A stretch of DNA of 64,000 bases, taken from Kiloniella sp. EL199. GTDB lineage: Bacteria; Pseudomonadota; Alphaproteobacteria; Kiloniellales; Kiloniellaceae. Positions 27,368 to 37,053 of the stretch are shown in pieces; positions within the stretch are counted from its first letter, which is position 1; the number at the start of each line of letters is the position of its first letter. The stretch lies in NCBI RefSeq assembly GCF_900313065.1, contig NZ_OMPU01000004.1, positions 199,474 through 263,473 of the forward strand, in the 5' to 3' direction. The position numbers and the translations under genes are program-made. The notes under the pieces were generated by a model. That model did no database searches. It worked only from the letters and a program-made list of their open reading frames with translations, and was not told the origin of the DNA.

Positions 27368-28510
27368 ATGTATGTAGCTGTAAAAGGTGGCGAGAAAGCG
27401 ATCAAAAACGCCCACCGTCTTCTCGCAGAAAAACGACGCGGCCCAAAAGAAATACCTGAGCTTTCAATTGCACAGATAAAAGAACAACTCAGCTTGTCTG
27501 TATCTCGTGTCATGGCAGAAGGATCATTGTTTGATGAAGATCTCGCTGCTTTGGCTATCAAACAGGCACGTGGAGACTTGATTGAAGCTATTTTCTTAAT
27601 TCGTGCTTATAGAACAACACTACCACGCTTGGCCTATAGTCTTCCGATCAGAACGGACAGAATGACCGTCGAACGCCGAGTTTCCGCGACATATAAAGAC
27701 TTGCCCGGTGGGCAAATCCTAGGCCCTACCTTTGATTACACACACAGACTTCTTGATTTTGATTTGATGGAAACGGGTGATGGTAACCTATCAGAAAAGA
27801 GTGAACCAGATACTGGGGAATCACAAGATAGCAAAGCATCCGAGACAGAAATGCCACGGGTCTTGGGCGGTCTTTTAAATAACGAAGGTCTTATTCAGGC
27901 AGAAAAACTTCCCGAAAACGAAGAAGAACATCCTGTTGGGGATTTAACCCGCGAACCACTTGAATTTCCAGTAGATCGCGACCAAAGGTTACAAAACCTT
28001 GCGCGGGGAGATGAAGGTTTCATCCTGTCACTTGGCTATTCAACGCAACGCGGATACGCCCGAAATCACGCCTTTGTCGGCGAGATTAGACTGGGGACTG
28101 TTTCAATCGAAATCCTGCCTCCTGAACTAGGATTTACGATTGATATCGGCGATCTGGAAATAACCGAATGCGAAACCGTTAACCAGTTTCAAGGATCAAA
28201 AACAGAACCACCACAATTTACACGTGGATACGGTCTGGTTTTTGGGCAAAACGAGCGAAAAGCTATTTCAATGGCGCTAGTCGATCGTGCTCTACGCGCA
28301 AAGGAAATGGGCGAAGATATTGTTGCCCCGGCACAAGATGAAGAATTCGTTATGTCCCATAGCGATAATATTCAGGCAACGGGTTTTGTCGAACATATCA
28401 AGCTCCCTCATTACGTGGATTTTCAGGCCGAGCTGGGACTGGTTCGTCGCATGCGCGAAGAACAACAGGACGCACATCAACAACAGGCACAACCACAACA
28501 GGCGGCAGAG
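27368..28510 (+). CDS. phnI: C-P lyase core subunit PhnI
   Basis: A protein of about 380 residues that begins MYVAVKGGEKAIKNAHRLLA, the normal PhnI start; an upstream extension of 24 codons runs antiparallel to no family feature and overlaps phnH. PhnI is the nucleosidase-type subunit that attacks ATP at the ribose C1. Conserved segments include QLSLSVSRVMAEGSLFDE, RISATYKDLPGG-like sequence, LGYSTQRGYARNHAFVGEIR and LPHYVDFQAELGLVR. The tail is glutamine-rich. The stop codon ends about 5 bases before phnJ. It is translated within a tightly packed operon. Confidence 0.92.
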
Positions 28511-28517
28511 TAAAACA

Positions 28518-29438
28518 ATGTCTCAAAGTACAACTGCATCGTCCTATAATTACGCATATCTGGACGAACAAACTAAACGCATGATCCGCCGGGCGCTTCT
28601 GAAAGCTGTGGCTATTCCGGGTTATCAGGTTCCTTTTGCCGGACGAGAAATGCCGATGCCTTATGGTTGGGGAACAGGTGGCGTACAGGTGACAGCAACT
28701 GTCATTGGGCCGTCGGATACATTAAAAGTAATCGACCAAGGCAGTGACGATACAACAAACGCTGTAAGTATCAGACAGTTTTTTGAAAAGACTGCAAATA
28801 TTGATACGACTGAAAAAACCAAGGACGCAACAGTTATCCAAACCAGACACAGAATTCCCGAAGAAACTCTGACTGACGGACAAATTCTGGTTTATCAGGT
28901 GCCAATTCCCGAACCACTGCGCTTTCTGGAGCCAAGAGAAACAGAAACCCGCAAAATGCATGCACTGGAAGAATATGGCCTGATGCATGTAAAGCTGTAC
29001 GAAGACATTTCACGCCACGGACATATCGCCACAACCTATGCCTATCCAGTAAAGGTCAATGATCGCTATGTCATGGACCCTTCCCCGACACCAAAGTTTG
29101 ACAACCCCAAAATGGATAACTGCGCAGCCCTGCAGCTTTTCGGTGCTGGTCGAGAAAAACGAATTTACGCCATCCCGCCTTATACCAAGGTACAAAGTCT
29201 GGATTTTGAAGATCATCCCTTTGAAATTCAATCCTGGGATGAAGACTGTGCCCTGTGCGGATCCAAAGATAGCTTCCTGGATGAGGTCATTCTGGATGAC
29301 AAAGGCAACCGTATGTTTGTCTGTTCCGACAGCGATTATTGCCAGAGTAGAAGGGATGATTCTATATCCCCGCCAGTGGAACACACACTCGCCCAAGCTG
29401 CCCAGATGCAATCAGTAAATTCAGAGGCATCAAAATGA
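28518..29438 (+). CDS. phnJ: Alpha-D-ribose 1-methylphosphonate 5-phosphate C-P lyase PhnJ
   Basis: A 306-residue radical SAM enzyme that breaks the carbon-phosphorus bond. The family's unusual cluster motif CX2CX21CX5C is complete: CALC, then 21 residues, then CSDSDYC near residues 252-282. Upstream marks are NYAYLDEQTKRMIRRALLKA and MPMPYGWGTGGVQ. The frame is open 77 codons further into phnI, but MSQSTTASSYNYAYLDEQ is the normal N-terminus. It overlaps phnK by 4 bases. Confidence 0.94.
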   Translation: MSQSTTASSYNYAYLDEQTKRMIRRALLKAVAIPGYQVPFAGREMPMPYGWGTGGVQVTATVIGPSDTLKVIDQGSDDTTNAVSIRQFFEKTANIDTTEKTKDATVIQTRHRIPEETLTDGQILVYQVPIPEPLRFLEPRETETRKMHALEEYGLMHVKLYEDISRHGHIATTYAYPVKVNDRYVMDPSPTPKFDNPKMDNCAALQLFGAGREKRIYAIPPYTKVQSLDFEDHPFEIQSWDEDCALCGSKDSFLDEVILDDKGNRMFVCSDSDYCQSRRDDSISPPVEHTLAQAAQMQSVNSEASK

Positions 29439-30238
29439 CTTCCTTAAATCAAACTCTATCACCTGAACAAGCACTCTTGAGTGTTAAAGACCTAACTATG
29501 ATGTATGGCAGCAGGATCGGATGTCAGGCCATATCATTTGACCTCCGTCCTGGCGAAGTTCTTGGGATTGTTGGTGAATCTGGATCAGGAAAATCTACCT
29601 TACTCAATTGTATTTCCGCACAGCTGAAACCAACTTTTGGTTCCGTTAGCTATCATACACGTCATGATGGATCACAGGATCTTTTTGAAGATATGAGCGA
29701 ACCAGAACGTCGTTTTCTTATGCGAACAGACTGGGCCTTTGTTCATCAAAATCCTCGTGACGGCCTTAGAATGGGTGTCAGTGCAGGTGCAAACATTGGT
29801 GAAAGACTGATGGCTGTTGGTTGGCGTCACTATGGAAATATTCGCCATACTGCAACGGATTGGCTCGGCAAGGTCGAAATATCTACAGAACGTCTGGATG
29901 ACCTGCCTTCAACTTTTTCCGGTGGTATGCAACAAAGACTGCAAATTGCCCGAAATCTTGTGACGGCACCTCGGCTGGTGTTTATGGATGAACCGACTGG
30001 CGGTCTGGATGTTTCTGTACAGGCAAAGCTTCTTGATTTGCTACGTGGTCTTGTACAGAATCTCGGGCTTTCTGTTGTTATCGTCACCCATGACCTCGCC
30101 GTTGCCCGACTATTATCCCATCGTCTTATGGTGATGAAAAGCGGACACGTCGTTGAAAGTGGTCTGACAGATCAAGTTCTTGACGACCCTCAAGACCCAT
30201 ACACACAGCTTCTTGTTTCATCGATATTGCAATCTTAA
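29435..30238 (+). CDS. phnK: C-P lyase ABC protein PhnK
   Basis: A 267-residue ABC ATPase with Walker [17 protein letters not shown], signature FSGGMQQRLQIARNL and Walker B LVFMDEPTGGLD. It binds the PhnGHIJ core, in which PhnK sits on PhnJ, rather than acting in transport. DWAFVHQNPRDGLRM is typical of PhnK. The ATG overlaps the phnJ stop (ATGA). Confidence 0.91.
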   Translation: MTSLNQTLSPEQALLSVKDLTMMYGSRIGCQAISFDLRPGEVLGIVGESGSGKSTLLNCISAQLKPTFGSVSYHTRHDGSQDLFEDMSEPERRFLMRTDWAFVHQNPRDGLRMGVSAGANIGERLMAVGWRHYGNIRHTATDWLGKVEISTERLDDLPSTFSGGMQQRLQIARNLVTAPRLVFMDEPTGGLDVSVQAKLLDLLRGLVQNLGLSVVIVTHDLAVARLLSHRLMVMKSGHVVESGLTDQVLDDPQDPYTQLLVSSILQS

Positions 30239-30248
30239 GGACATGAAT

Positions 30249-30950
30249 ATGTCAAAAATGATTAACGTGGAAAATGTCGCAAAACATTTTACTCTCCACA
30301 ATCAGTCAAGCATGACCATCCCGGTATTCGAAGGTATTTCCTTCTTTTTAAATCAGGGAGAATGCGTTGCGTTAACGGGTGAATCAGGTTCAGGCAAGAG
30401 TACTTTTATGCGCATGCTATATGCCAACTACATATGCAACAAAGGTAGTATTCATATCCGCCACAATAATCAACTGGTTGATATAGCCACGGCAGACCCA
30501 CATCAAATTCTGGATGTAAGAAAGCGTACCCTTGGTTACGTCAGCCAGTTCTTGCGCGTTATTCCAAGGGTCCCAACGATCGAAATCGTTGCCGAGCCAT
30601 TGATTGCTCTGGGACAGGATAAAGAACTGGCCATTGCAAAGGCGCAAGATATTCTGACCCGTTTGAGAATACCGGAACGTTTGTGGAGTTTATCGCCCTT
30701 GACGTTTTCTGGTGGTGAGCAGCAGCGTGTCAATATTGCCCGTGGATTTATCGCAGATTATCCAATTCTGCTGCTTGATGAACCAACAGCTTCTCTTGAT
30801 GCCGTGAACAGACAAACCGTCCTTGATCTTATCGAACAGGCAAAAAGTAGAGGTTGCGCTATTCTCGGCATTTTCCACGATCAGGAAGCCAGAGAAGCAG
30901 TCTGTTCCAGAACCTTTGATGTCACCCAATTCCAGAGTGTTGAGAGATGA
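30249..30950 (+). CDS. phnL: C-P lyase ABC protein PhnL
   Basis: A 233-residue ABC ATPase with Walker A LTGESGSGKSTFMRML, signature FSGGEQQRVNIARGF and LLLDEPTASLDAVNRQ. PhnL supports PhnG/H/I in the nucleophilic transfer step. The ATG at 30249 lies 7 bases after AAGGA; an ATG two codons earlier sits too close to that site, and the longer open frame reaches into phnK. SQFLRVIPRV is a PhnL-specific segment. Confidence 0.89.
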   Translation: MSKMINVENVAKHFTLHNQSSMTIPVFEGISFFLNQGECVALTGESGSGKSTFMRMLYANYICNKGSIHIRHNNQLVDIATADPHQILDVRKRTLGYVSQFLRVIPRVPTIEIVAEPLIALGQDKELAIAKAQDILTRLRIPERLWSLSPLTFSGGEQQRVNIARGFIADYPILLLDEPTASLDAVNRQTVLDLIEQAKSRGCAILGIFHDQEAREAVCSRTFDVTQFQSVER

Positions 30951-32089
30951 ATGAAAAAGTATTCACCAATGCAAAAATAGTTCTGGCGAACGAAGTCGTT
31001 TATGGATCATTAAAAATTGCCAATGGCAAGATTGAAGATATCTCGACAAGAAATACATCCATATCCAGTGCGCTGGATATGGATGGCGATCTCTTGCTTC
31101 CTGGACTGGTAGAACTGCACACTGATAACCTTGAAAAACACATGACCCCTCGTCCCAAGACTGAGTGGCCATCCGTTGCAGCTGTCGTCAGTCATGATAG
31201 CCAAGTTGCAAGTGCGGGGATAACAACTGTCTTTGATGCCATTGCAGTGGGCGATGTAAACGAAGGAAGTAGCCGGGTTAAACGACTGGAAGAAATGGTC
31301 GGTAGTTTAATCCACGCTAATCGCGAGAACCTGTTACGTGCTGACCATCTTATACACTTACGGTGTGAAGTCAGTTACGCCGACATGGCCCCGGCTTTGG
31401 ACAAGTTGTCTCAGAATAATCTAGTACGCATGTTGTCGGTCATGGATCATACGCCCGGGCAAAGACAGTTTGTTTCCCTTGATGCCTATTATATTTATTA
31501 TCAGGGAAAATATGGCCTTAGTGACGGAGAAATGGAAAAATTCATATCTGAAAGGCGACTGGACCAGGAAAAATACAGCCAAAAGAACCGTAAACACGTT
31601 GTCGGCACAGCCCATGACAAAGGTTTTGCCCTTGCCAGTCATGATGATGCCACTGAAACGCATGTGGAAGAAGCCGTATCTGATGGTATGACGGTTGCAG
31701 AATTTCCTACCACACTCGAAGCAGCCAGAAGTTCACATAATTCAGGTTTGGCGGTAATGATGGGCGGCCCCAATGTGGTTCGGGGAAAATCTCATTCAGG
31801 TAACGTTTCAGCAGGCGAACTGGCTAAAGAAGGATATCTGGATATAATCTCTAGCGATTACGTTCCTCATAGCCTGTTACACGCCGCTATGTTGCTCTAT
31901 GAAGATTTTGACGCCTACGATCTTCCCAAATCCATTCAAACAGTCACCAAGACACCAGCTGAACGCGTTGGCTTAACTGATCGAGGCGAGATCGCCTTGG
32001 GAAAACGTGCAGATCTTATTCATGTCCATCACTCGCACCACCACCCTGTTGTAAGAGGGGTATGGCGCGAAGGAAACAGGGTTTCTTAA
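30947..32089 (+). CDS. phnM: Alpha-D-ribose 1-methylphosphonate 5-triphosphate diphosphatase PhnM
   Basis: A 380-residue amidohydrolase that removes pyrophosphate from the ribose triphosphonate intermediate. Key segments are LLPGLVELHTDNLEKHMTPRP (metal ligands), DHTPGQRQF, ASHDDATETHV and ISSDYVPHSLLHAA. Four-base overlap with phnL and one base to phnN indicate one transcript. Length is normal for the family. Confidence 0.93.
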   Translation: MNEKVFTNAKIVLANEVVYGSLKIANGKIEDISTRNTSISSALDMDGDLLLPGLVELHTDNLEKHMTPRPKTEWPSVAAVVSHDSQVASAGITTVFDAIAVGDVNEGSSRVKRLEEMVGSLIHANRENLLRADHLIHLRCEVSYADMAPALDKLSQNNLVRMLSVMDHTPGQRQFVSLDAYYIYYQGKYGLSDGEMEKFISERRLDQEKYSQKNRKHVVGTAHDKGFALASHDDATETHVEEAVSDGMTVAEFPTTLEAARSSHNSGLAVMMGGPNVVRGKSHSGNVSAGELAKEGYLDIISSDYVPHSLLHAAMLLYEDFDAYDLPKSIQTVTKTPAERVGLTDRGEIALGKRADLIHVHHSHHHPVVRGVWREGNRVS

Positions 32090-32090
32090 A

Positions 32091-32693
32091 ATGGAAACAG
32101 GTTGGCTTTATCTTGTTGTAGGACCAAGCGGTGCGGGCAAGGACACTTTGCTTGATGCCGCGCGTCAACGCTTTGGTAATACTACAAGCGTCATTTTTCC
32201 AAGACGATCAATTACCCGCCCCCAAAATGCTGGTGGTGAAAATCATCTGGGTCTCTCGGTCGAAGAGTTTACTCGTAAAAAACGGGCGGGTATCTTTGCC
32301 CTTTCGTGGGATGCGCACGACTTAAAATATGGTATTCCCAGATCGATCAATGACGAATTGTCCGAAGGCAAATGCGTCGTTGTCAATGTGTCTCGAAGCG
32401 TTTTAAACGAAGCACGTAATGAATATCCAAACCTCAGAATTATCTCGATCACAGTTGATCCCGATATTCTTTCTCAGCGATTACACGCTCGTGGCCGGGA
32501 AGGTGCAGCCGATATTCAAAGAAGGCTTGACCGCGCCAAATCATATCGCGTACGAGGCGATGATGTAATTGAAATCGATAATAGCGGTGCGCTTGAAGAG
32601 GCCATTACAAACTTTGTTATGGCGATTGAAAATCCCTATTTACAGACCAATCATCCCTATCGCTATACTGAATCGCCAACACTTCAAGGTTAA
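32091..32693 (+). CDS. phnN: Ribose 1,5-bisphosphate phosphokinase PhnN
   Basis: A 200-residue guanylate-kinase-like P-loop enzyme with VVGPSGAGKDTLLDAARQRF. It converts ribose 1,5-bisphosphate to PRPP, the last step of the C-P lyase route. RRSITRP and LHARGREGAADIQRRLDRA are family segments. It is the last plus-strand phn gene and ends only 6 bases from the convergent 2H phosphoesterase gene. Confidence 0.9.
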   Translation: METGWLYLVVGPSGAGKDTLLDAARQRFGNTTSVIFPRRSITRPQNAGGENHLGLSVEEFTRKKRAGIFALSWDAHDLKYGIPRSINDELSEGKCVVVNVSRSVLNEARNEYPNLRIISITVDPDILSQRLHARGREGAADIQRRLDRAKSYRVRGDDVIEIDNSGALEEAITNFVMAIENPYLQTNHPYRYTESPTLQG

Positions 32694-32699
32694 TTCTAG

Positions 32700-33404
32700 T
32701 CAGCTGATAGCTGAAAGTTTGTAACGGGAGATTTCTTCAAATTTCCCACCTTGCCCGGGGTCGCCAAAAAGGGCGATTTCATCAATGACAAAGGGTTCAT
32801 TACACAAACCTTCGCAGTGCTTTTCAAGTATTGCCTGATATTTGATCAGGTCCATTCCCTCAAGCTTGTCACTCAATGTCAGATGAAAACGGAACTCTTC
32901 CATCACAAAAGGGTATCCCCACCTTAGCAGCAGCTGTTCCTGAATCGTTGTCAGGCCAGTTTGCCGCCGTCGATCAAGCTCTTGTTTGTCAGGTGCCAAT
33001 CTAAAATTGTCTAAAGCTCTCATACATTGTTCTGCTAAATCCGGAACTTGACTTTCCGGGTCATCAGGGACAAGCGCAAGAAAACGACCTATGGACCTTA
33101 TGGAAAGAGGTCCGCAAATAATCGGCCGAACTTTGGTAACAAAAGACTTAAGAGATTTATCTAAAGAATCTAAATTACGATTTTTCCGTAACTTAAAAGG
33201 TGATCTTAATGTTCCATGAAAAGAATATCGTCCAGATCCTTGTGTGATATTCTCAATCTCTTGAGCGTTCATCCCCTCAACATTCGGCCTTGGAATATCT
33301 TCGTGAGAAACAGGATTAAAACCAAACCAGGCATTACCAAATTGCCCCAGCTTACTATCAAATCGCGGTGCATAATAAATGGCATATCGTTCGTGGATCA
33401 TCAT
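32700..33404 (-). CDS. Phosphonate-metabolism 2H phosphoesterase (DUF1045 family)
   Basis: A 234-residue protein of the phosphonate-operon DUF1045 family, a 2H phosphoesterase. The two catalytic H-x-T motifs are visible as FHGTLRSPF (about residue 59) and FRFHLTLSD (about 170). No phnP gene, whose product opens the ribosyl 1,2-cyclic phosphate made by PhnJ, is seen in this otherwise complete cluster, so this protein may do that job. It is last in the minus-strand unit phnE-transferase-phosphoesterase. The ribosome site AGGGA precedes tandem ATGs. Confidence 0.85.
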   Translation of the reverse strand: MMIHERYAIYYAPRFDSKLGQFGNAWFGFNPVSHEDIPRPNVEGMNAQEIENITQGSGRYSFHGTLRSPFKLRKNRNLDSLDKSLKSFVTKVRPIICGPLSIRSIGRFLALVPDDPESQVPDLAEQCMRALDNFRLAPDKQELDRRRQTGLTTIQEQLLLRWGYPFVMEEFRFHLTLSDKLEGMDLIKYQAILEKHCEGLCNEPFVIDEIALFGDPGQGGKFEEISRYKLSAIS

Positions 33405-33422
33405 TTATCCCTACAATTCTGG

Positions 33423-34067
33423 TTATAGTTCAGGATCATATTTCAAACAAAATTCATCAATCGTAAGTTTTCTGAAATCGTTTAACCGATCAGTCAAAAG
33501 AAAATGATCCCAATCCCACCATTTGATACGCAAGAGTGCTTTTTGGATAGGTAACTCAAACCGTGACCGAATTTCCATCGCCGGAACACCGGCGACAATT
33601 GAATAGGGCGCAACATCTTTGGTTACAACCGCCCCTGAACCAATTACAGAACCAGTGCCGATGTGAACGCCACCTTTGACAATTGCGCCATGACCAATCC
33701 AGACATCATGATCAATATGGACAAGAGATGAACGGCGCCAATCAAAAAAATTGACATCATCATCCCCCATATCATAGGCATCACTTCGATATTGAAAATG
33801 GTGCATGCTTGCCCGGTCCATAGGATGTTGCCCAGGATTAAGCCGGACAAAAGCGGCAATATTTACAAACTTACCTATCTGGCTGTATATAATATCGCTG
33901 TTATTCACGACATAGCTATAGTCATCCAGCCTGCTTTCAACAATCTTGGTCCCCTCCCCAACCTCAGTCCATTGCCCCAAATGGCTATCCAATACGACAG
34001 CACTATCAGAAATGGTCGGCTGTTCGGAAAGTTGTTTTTTAGTATGAGATTGGGTTTGGAAATACAT
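33423..34067 (-). CDS. Phosphonate-operon hexapeptide-repeat acyltransferase
   Basis: A 214-residue left-handed beta-helix transferase of the kind found in many phn operons. Hexapeptide repeats run through about residues 20-165, for example VVLDSHLGQWTEVGEGTKI and VHIGTGSVIGSGAVVTKDVAPY. HPMDRASMHHFQYR resembles the active-site loop of chloramphenicol-type xenobiotic acetyltransferases. It may acetylate aminoalkylphosphonates, a role known for the unrelated PhnO; this is inference. The gene begins one base after the phnE stop. Confidence 0.8.
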   Translation of the reverse strand: MYFQTQSHTKKQLSEQPTISDSAVVLDSHLGQWTEVGEGTKIVESRLDDYSYVVNNSDIIYSQIGKFVNIAAFVRLNPGQHPMDRASMHHFQYRSDAYDMGDDDVNFFDWRRSSLVHIDHDVWIGHGAIVKGGVHIGTGSVIGSGAVVTKDVAPYSIVAGVPAMEIRSRFELPIQKALLRIKWWDWDHFLLTDRLNDFRKLTIDEFCLKYDPEL

Positions 34068-34068
34068 C

Positions 34069-34875
34069 TTAGATAACCAGTTTTCTTAAGCGCTGTGACA
34101 GAATATCCAACAGGCTAACCGAGATGATAATCAGAATGATAACGGCTGCAGTTTCGGCATAATAAAAACCACGAATGTTTTCCCACAGGACCATACCAAT
34201 CCCACCAGCACCAACAATACCAAGAACTGTTGCGGAACGAACATTGGATTCAAAACGATACAGTGAGTAAGAAATCCAGAGCGGGAGAACCTGGGGTATA
34301 ACACCAAATATAACTTCCTGCAGACCTGTTGCACCTGTTGCTCTAATTCCTTCTACAGGACTTGGATCAATCGCTTCTACAGCTTCCGAGAACAGCTTGG
34401 CCAAAACACCTGTTGTATGAATCCACAAGGCAAGAACACCCGCAAATGGCCCTAGACCGACAGCAACAACAAACAGCATGGCAAATACCATTTCATTGAT
34501 CGCACGGGCAGCATCCATAAGACGACGTACAGGCTGAAAAACCCACCATGGAACAATGTTTTCCGAACACAAAATGCCAAACGGTATTGAACAGACAATA
34601 CTGAGTGCTGTTCCCCAGATAGCGATCTGAATAGTAATCCAGATTTCTTCAAGATACATTTTCCACTGCGACATATCCGGTGGGAAGAAACCAGACGCAA
34701 ACTGGCTCATGTTTTCTGCATTTTCAATCAGATCCCAAGGCCGCATATCGGCCCCTTCCCATGACAGCGCAAGTAATGCAAAAAAGACAGCCCACATAAT
34801 TAGGCTACCAATGGACCGCTTCAAATCATGAGCAGGAATTTCGATGGATTTTTGAGTTTCTGAAAGATTAGACAT
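34069..34875 (-). CDS. phnE: Phosphonate ABC transporter permease PhnE
   Basis: A 268-residue inner-membrane permease with about six helices and the family loop [32 protein letters not shown]. Segments [28 protein letters not shown] are typical of PhnE. Only one phnE gene is present, whereas many alphaproteobacteria have two. It lies downstream of an attenuator that follows phnD. Confidence 0.9.
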   Translation of the reverse strand: MSNLSETQKSIEIPAHDLKRSIGSLIMWAVFFALLALSWEGADMRPWDLIENAENMSQFASGFFPPDMSQWKMYLEEIWITIQIAIWGTALSIVCSIPFGILCSENIVPWWVFQPVRRLMDAARAINEMVFAMLFVVAVGLGPFAGVLALWIHTTGVLAKLFSEAVEAIDPSPVEGIRATGATGLQEVIFGVIPQVLPLWISYSLYRFESNVRSATVLGIVGAGGIGMVLWENIRGFYYAETAAVIILIIISVSLLDILSQRLRKLVI

Positions 34876-34925
34876 CGGAAAAAAATCTTTTATTAATGAA
34901 GGGAATAACTGTTCTTAAGGAACAG

Positions 34926-34956
34926 AAAAACGGTGCTCAACAAGAGCACCGTTTTT
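34926..34956 (-). terminator. Attenuator between phnD and phnE
   Basis: AAAAACGGTGCTC-AACAA-GAGCACCGTTTTT is a perfect 13-base stem with terminal A and T runs, 13 bases after the phnD stop in the direction of transcription. As it lies inside the transport operon, partial termination would lower phnE and the two genes after it relative to phnD. Confidence 0.85.
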
Positions 34957-34969
34957 GTATTGTCGTCGC

Positions 34970-35986
34970 TTATTGTGCAGCAACCAGAACTTTCAGATCA
35001 GAAAGTTTGTTGTTAATTGCCAGTAGCTTTTTCTCTTTATCGTCAGCTGCCAGGCCTTCGTTTCCTTCGATCTTCAGCTTGTTTTTGAACAGAGCCAACT
35101 GACGTACAGGATATAGCTGTGTGTTGTTACTTTCCATAAACAGTCCCTGACCATCAGAGATACCACCCAGAACTTCTCTGGCGCGGGCTGTATCGCCAAT
35201 ACGACCATAACCCAGGAAGAATGCTTTAATACGAGACTTTAGTTCTTTGGACATATCTTTGCGATAGACCATTGGATCTGACGGGATCAACGGAGATGTC
35301 CAGATGACTTTGATTTTTGCAGCAGCATCCGGTGCTTTTTTCATAGAGCGGCCAATTTGCTCTGAATTGTTTGCGGCAACATGAACCTGCTTATTGGCAG
35401 TCGCCATCAGGTTGGTTTCGTGGTTTGCATTACGAACAGTCTTGAAACATTCTTTTGGATCCACACCATTCTGGGCAAAGACATAGTATGAAGGAACCAG
35501 AAAACCGGATGTAGAGTTTGGATCGCCGATACCAAAGTTCAATGACTGATCACATTTAAAGATATCTTCAAGACTGTTAATATCTTTGTTATCTACATGC
35601 GTAATGATGTGAGAGTAATAACCTTGGCTTCCGTCAGCTTTGGATGTCTGTACGAAAACCTCGCCACCGGAACGATCAACTGCTTCCATACCGGATTTGT
35701 TACCAAACCAGGCCAGATGAACTTTACCAAAGCGCATGGCTTCGATAACACCCGCATAGTCGGGGGCAAAGAAAGGCTTCACCTTCATACCAAGTGCAGC
35801 TTCCATGTCCTTCATCAAAGGAACCCACTGCTCTTTCAGGTTAGAAGTTGATTCTGTTGAAATAATCCCGAAGTTAAGTTCCGTAGGATCTTTTTCAAGA
35901 GGCTTGTAGTTAGTCTCAGCCTGAGCAACACCACCAACAAGTGCTGTTACTGCAACGGCAGCAGAAGCGATTAGTTTGCGAACCAT
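34970..35986 (-). CDS. phnD: Phosphonate-binding periplasmic protein PhnD
   Basis: A 338-residue binding protein with a Sec signal peptide (about 1-23, ending VAQAE). PhnD features are LNFGIISTESTSNLKEQWVP, FAPDYAGVIEAMRFGKVHLAWFGNKS and GIGDPNSTSGFLVPSYYVFA, which line the phosphonate pocket. The C-terminus is helical, as in the 2-aminoethylphosphonate-binding E. coli protein. AGGAG lies upstream of the ATG. It hands phosphonate to PhnE/PhnC. Confidence 0.92.
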   Translation of the reverse strand: MVRKLIASAAVAVTALVGGVAQAETNYKPLEKDPTELNFGIISTESTSNLKEQWVPLMKDMEAALGMKVKPFFAPDYAGVIEAMRFGKVHLAWFGNKSGMEAVDRSGGEVFVQTSKADGSQGYYSHIITHVDNKDINSLEDIFKCDQSLNFGIGDPNSTSGFLVPSYYVFAQNGVDPKECFKTVRNANHETNLMATANKQVHVAANNSEQIGRSMKKAPDAAAKIKVIWTSPLIPSDPMVYRKDMSKELKSRIKAFFLGYGRIGDTARAREVLGGISDGQGLFMESNNTQLYPVRQLALFKNKLKIEGNEGLAADDKEKKLLAINNKLSDLKVLVAAQ

Positions 35987-36054
35987 TTTACCTGTTCTCC
36001 TAGTTTAAAAAGTACGTAAATGCCAGATACATGAGGACCTTCAGGTCGTAGCTT

Positions 36055-36882
36055 TCAAGCCACTGCCTGTTCTGGAAGTGATGTCACAACAGGCTCTTCC
36101 TGTTGCTTGGAACCTAGCAATTCCAAACTGTCATCACCGTAAAGTTGTTCGAGAAGTTTCGGCGTCAATCGTTTTGAATCGCCGTCAAAAATAATTTCAC
36201 CGTTCCGCATGGCAATTGTGCGTGGGCAATAGCGAAGCGCATAGTCAACCTGATGCAAAGAAACAAGAACAGTCACTCCGTCTTCCCTGTTCACATTTTC
36301 CAATGTATCCATTACTTTGCGTGCAGATGACGGATCAAGAGAAGCAATTGGCTCATCCGCCAAGATAACCTGTGCGCCCTGTGTAATAGCACGGGCGATA
36401 GCGGCACGTTGTTGTTGTCCTCCGGACAAGGTGGATGATCGCTGTTCAGCAAGATTATCAATGCCCACTCGTGCCAAAGCCTTCATGGCAACCATTTTCT
36501 CTGCACGTGTAAACAAACCCAAGGTGCCCCGCCACCTTGGAATTTGCCCTAAAAGGCCAATAAGTACATTTGTCAGAACAGAAAGGCGGTTTACCAGATT
36601 AAACTGTTGGAAAACGACCCCTACATCAGAGCGCGCAGAACGGACACCGCGTCCTAGTTTCCCGTTCTCCTGAATGGTTTGATCAAGGACTTCGATTTTA
36701 CTGTTATCACTATCGCTTTTCATCAAGCCCGAGATATGTCGGATCAGGGTAGATTTACCGGACCCAGAAGCCCCGATCAGGGCAACCATCTCACCCTTAT
36801 CAATCTGTAAATCCAGTGAATTCAGAGCTTTCTTGCCCTTTGTGAAGGTCTTATTAAGACCTGATACCTTGATCGCAACCAT
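36055..36882 (-). CDS. phnC: Phosphonate ABC transporter ATP-binding protein PhnC
   Basis: A 275-residue ABC ATPase with Walker [38 protein letters not shown] (a PhnC-specific Q-loop region), signature [15 protein letters not shown] and Walker [14 protein letters not shown]. It is the first gene of the phnC-D-E transport unit. A single near-match to the PhnF-type operator lies about 130 bases upstream. The last 35 residues are a variable tail. Confidence 0.92.
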   Translation of the reverse strand: MVAIKVSGLNKTFTKGKKALNSLDLQIDKGEMVALIGASGSGKSTLIRHISGLMKSDSDNSKIEVLDQTIQENGKLGRGVRSARSDVGVVFQQFNLVNRLSVLTNVLIGLLGQIPRWRGTLGLFTRAEKMVAMKALARVGIDNLAEQRSSTLSGGQQQRAAIARAITQGAQVILADEPIASLDPSSARKVMDTLENVNREDGVTVLVSLHQVDYALRYCPRTIAMRNGEIIFDGDSKRLTPKLLEQLYGDDSLELLGSKQQEEPVVTSLPEQAVA

Positions 36883-37010
36883 GTAACTTGCACCATAAAC
36901 GCTTGAATGTTTGTTGATGCAACTCTGCCGCCTTTCAAAGACTCTTGCGTGATGGTTGTTTTAAGATTCTGTTAACGTCCTTCTTTTTTCCTGCACAAGA
37001 AGGGGATCTT

Positions 37011-37018
37011 GTCTAGAT
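37011..37018. promoter_or_regulatory. Possible PhnF half-site upstream of phnC
   Basis: GTCTAGAT matches seven of eight bases of the GTCTAGAC unit found before phnG, in the spacer before phnC. A single imperfect 8-base match is weak evidence. Confidence 0.25.
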
Positions 37019-37053
37019 GAATTTCGACTGTATCAATCACGCGTAAAGAAAGA

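Noticed and set aside
36883-37053. Pho box before phnC
   Set aside because: No pair of CTGTCAT-like repeats at the right spacing could be found on either strand.
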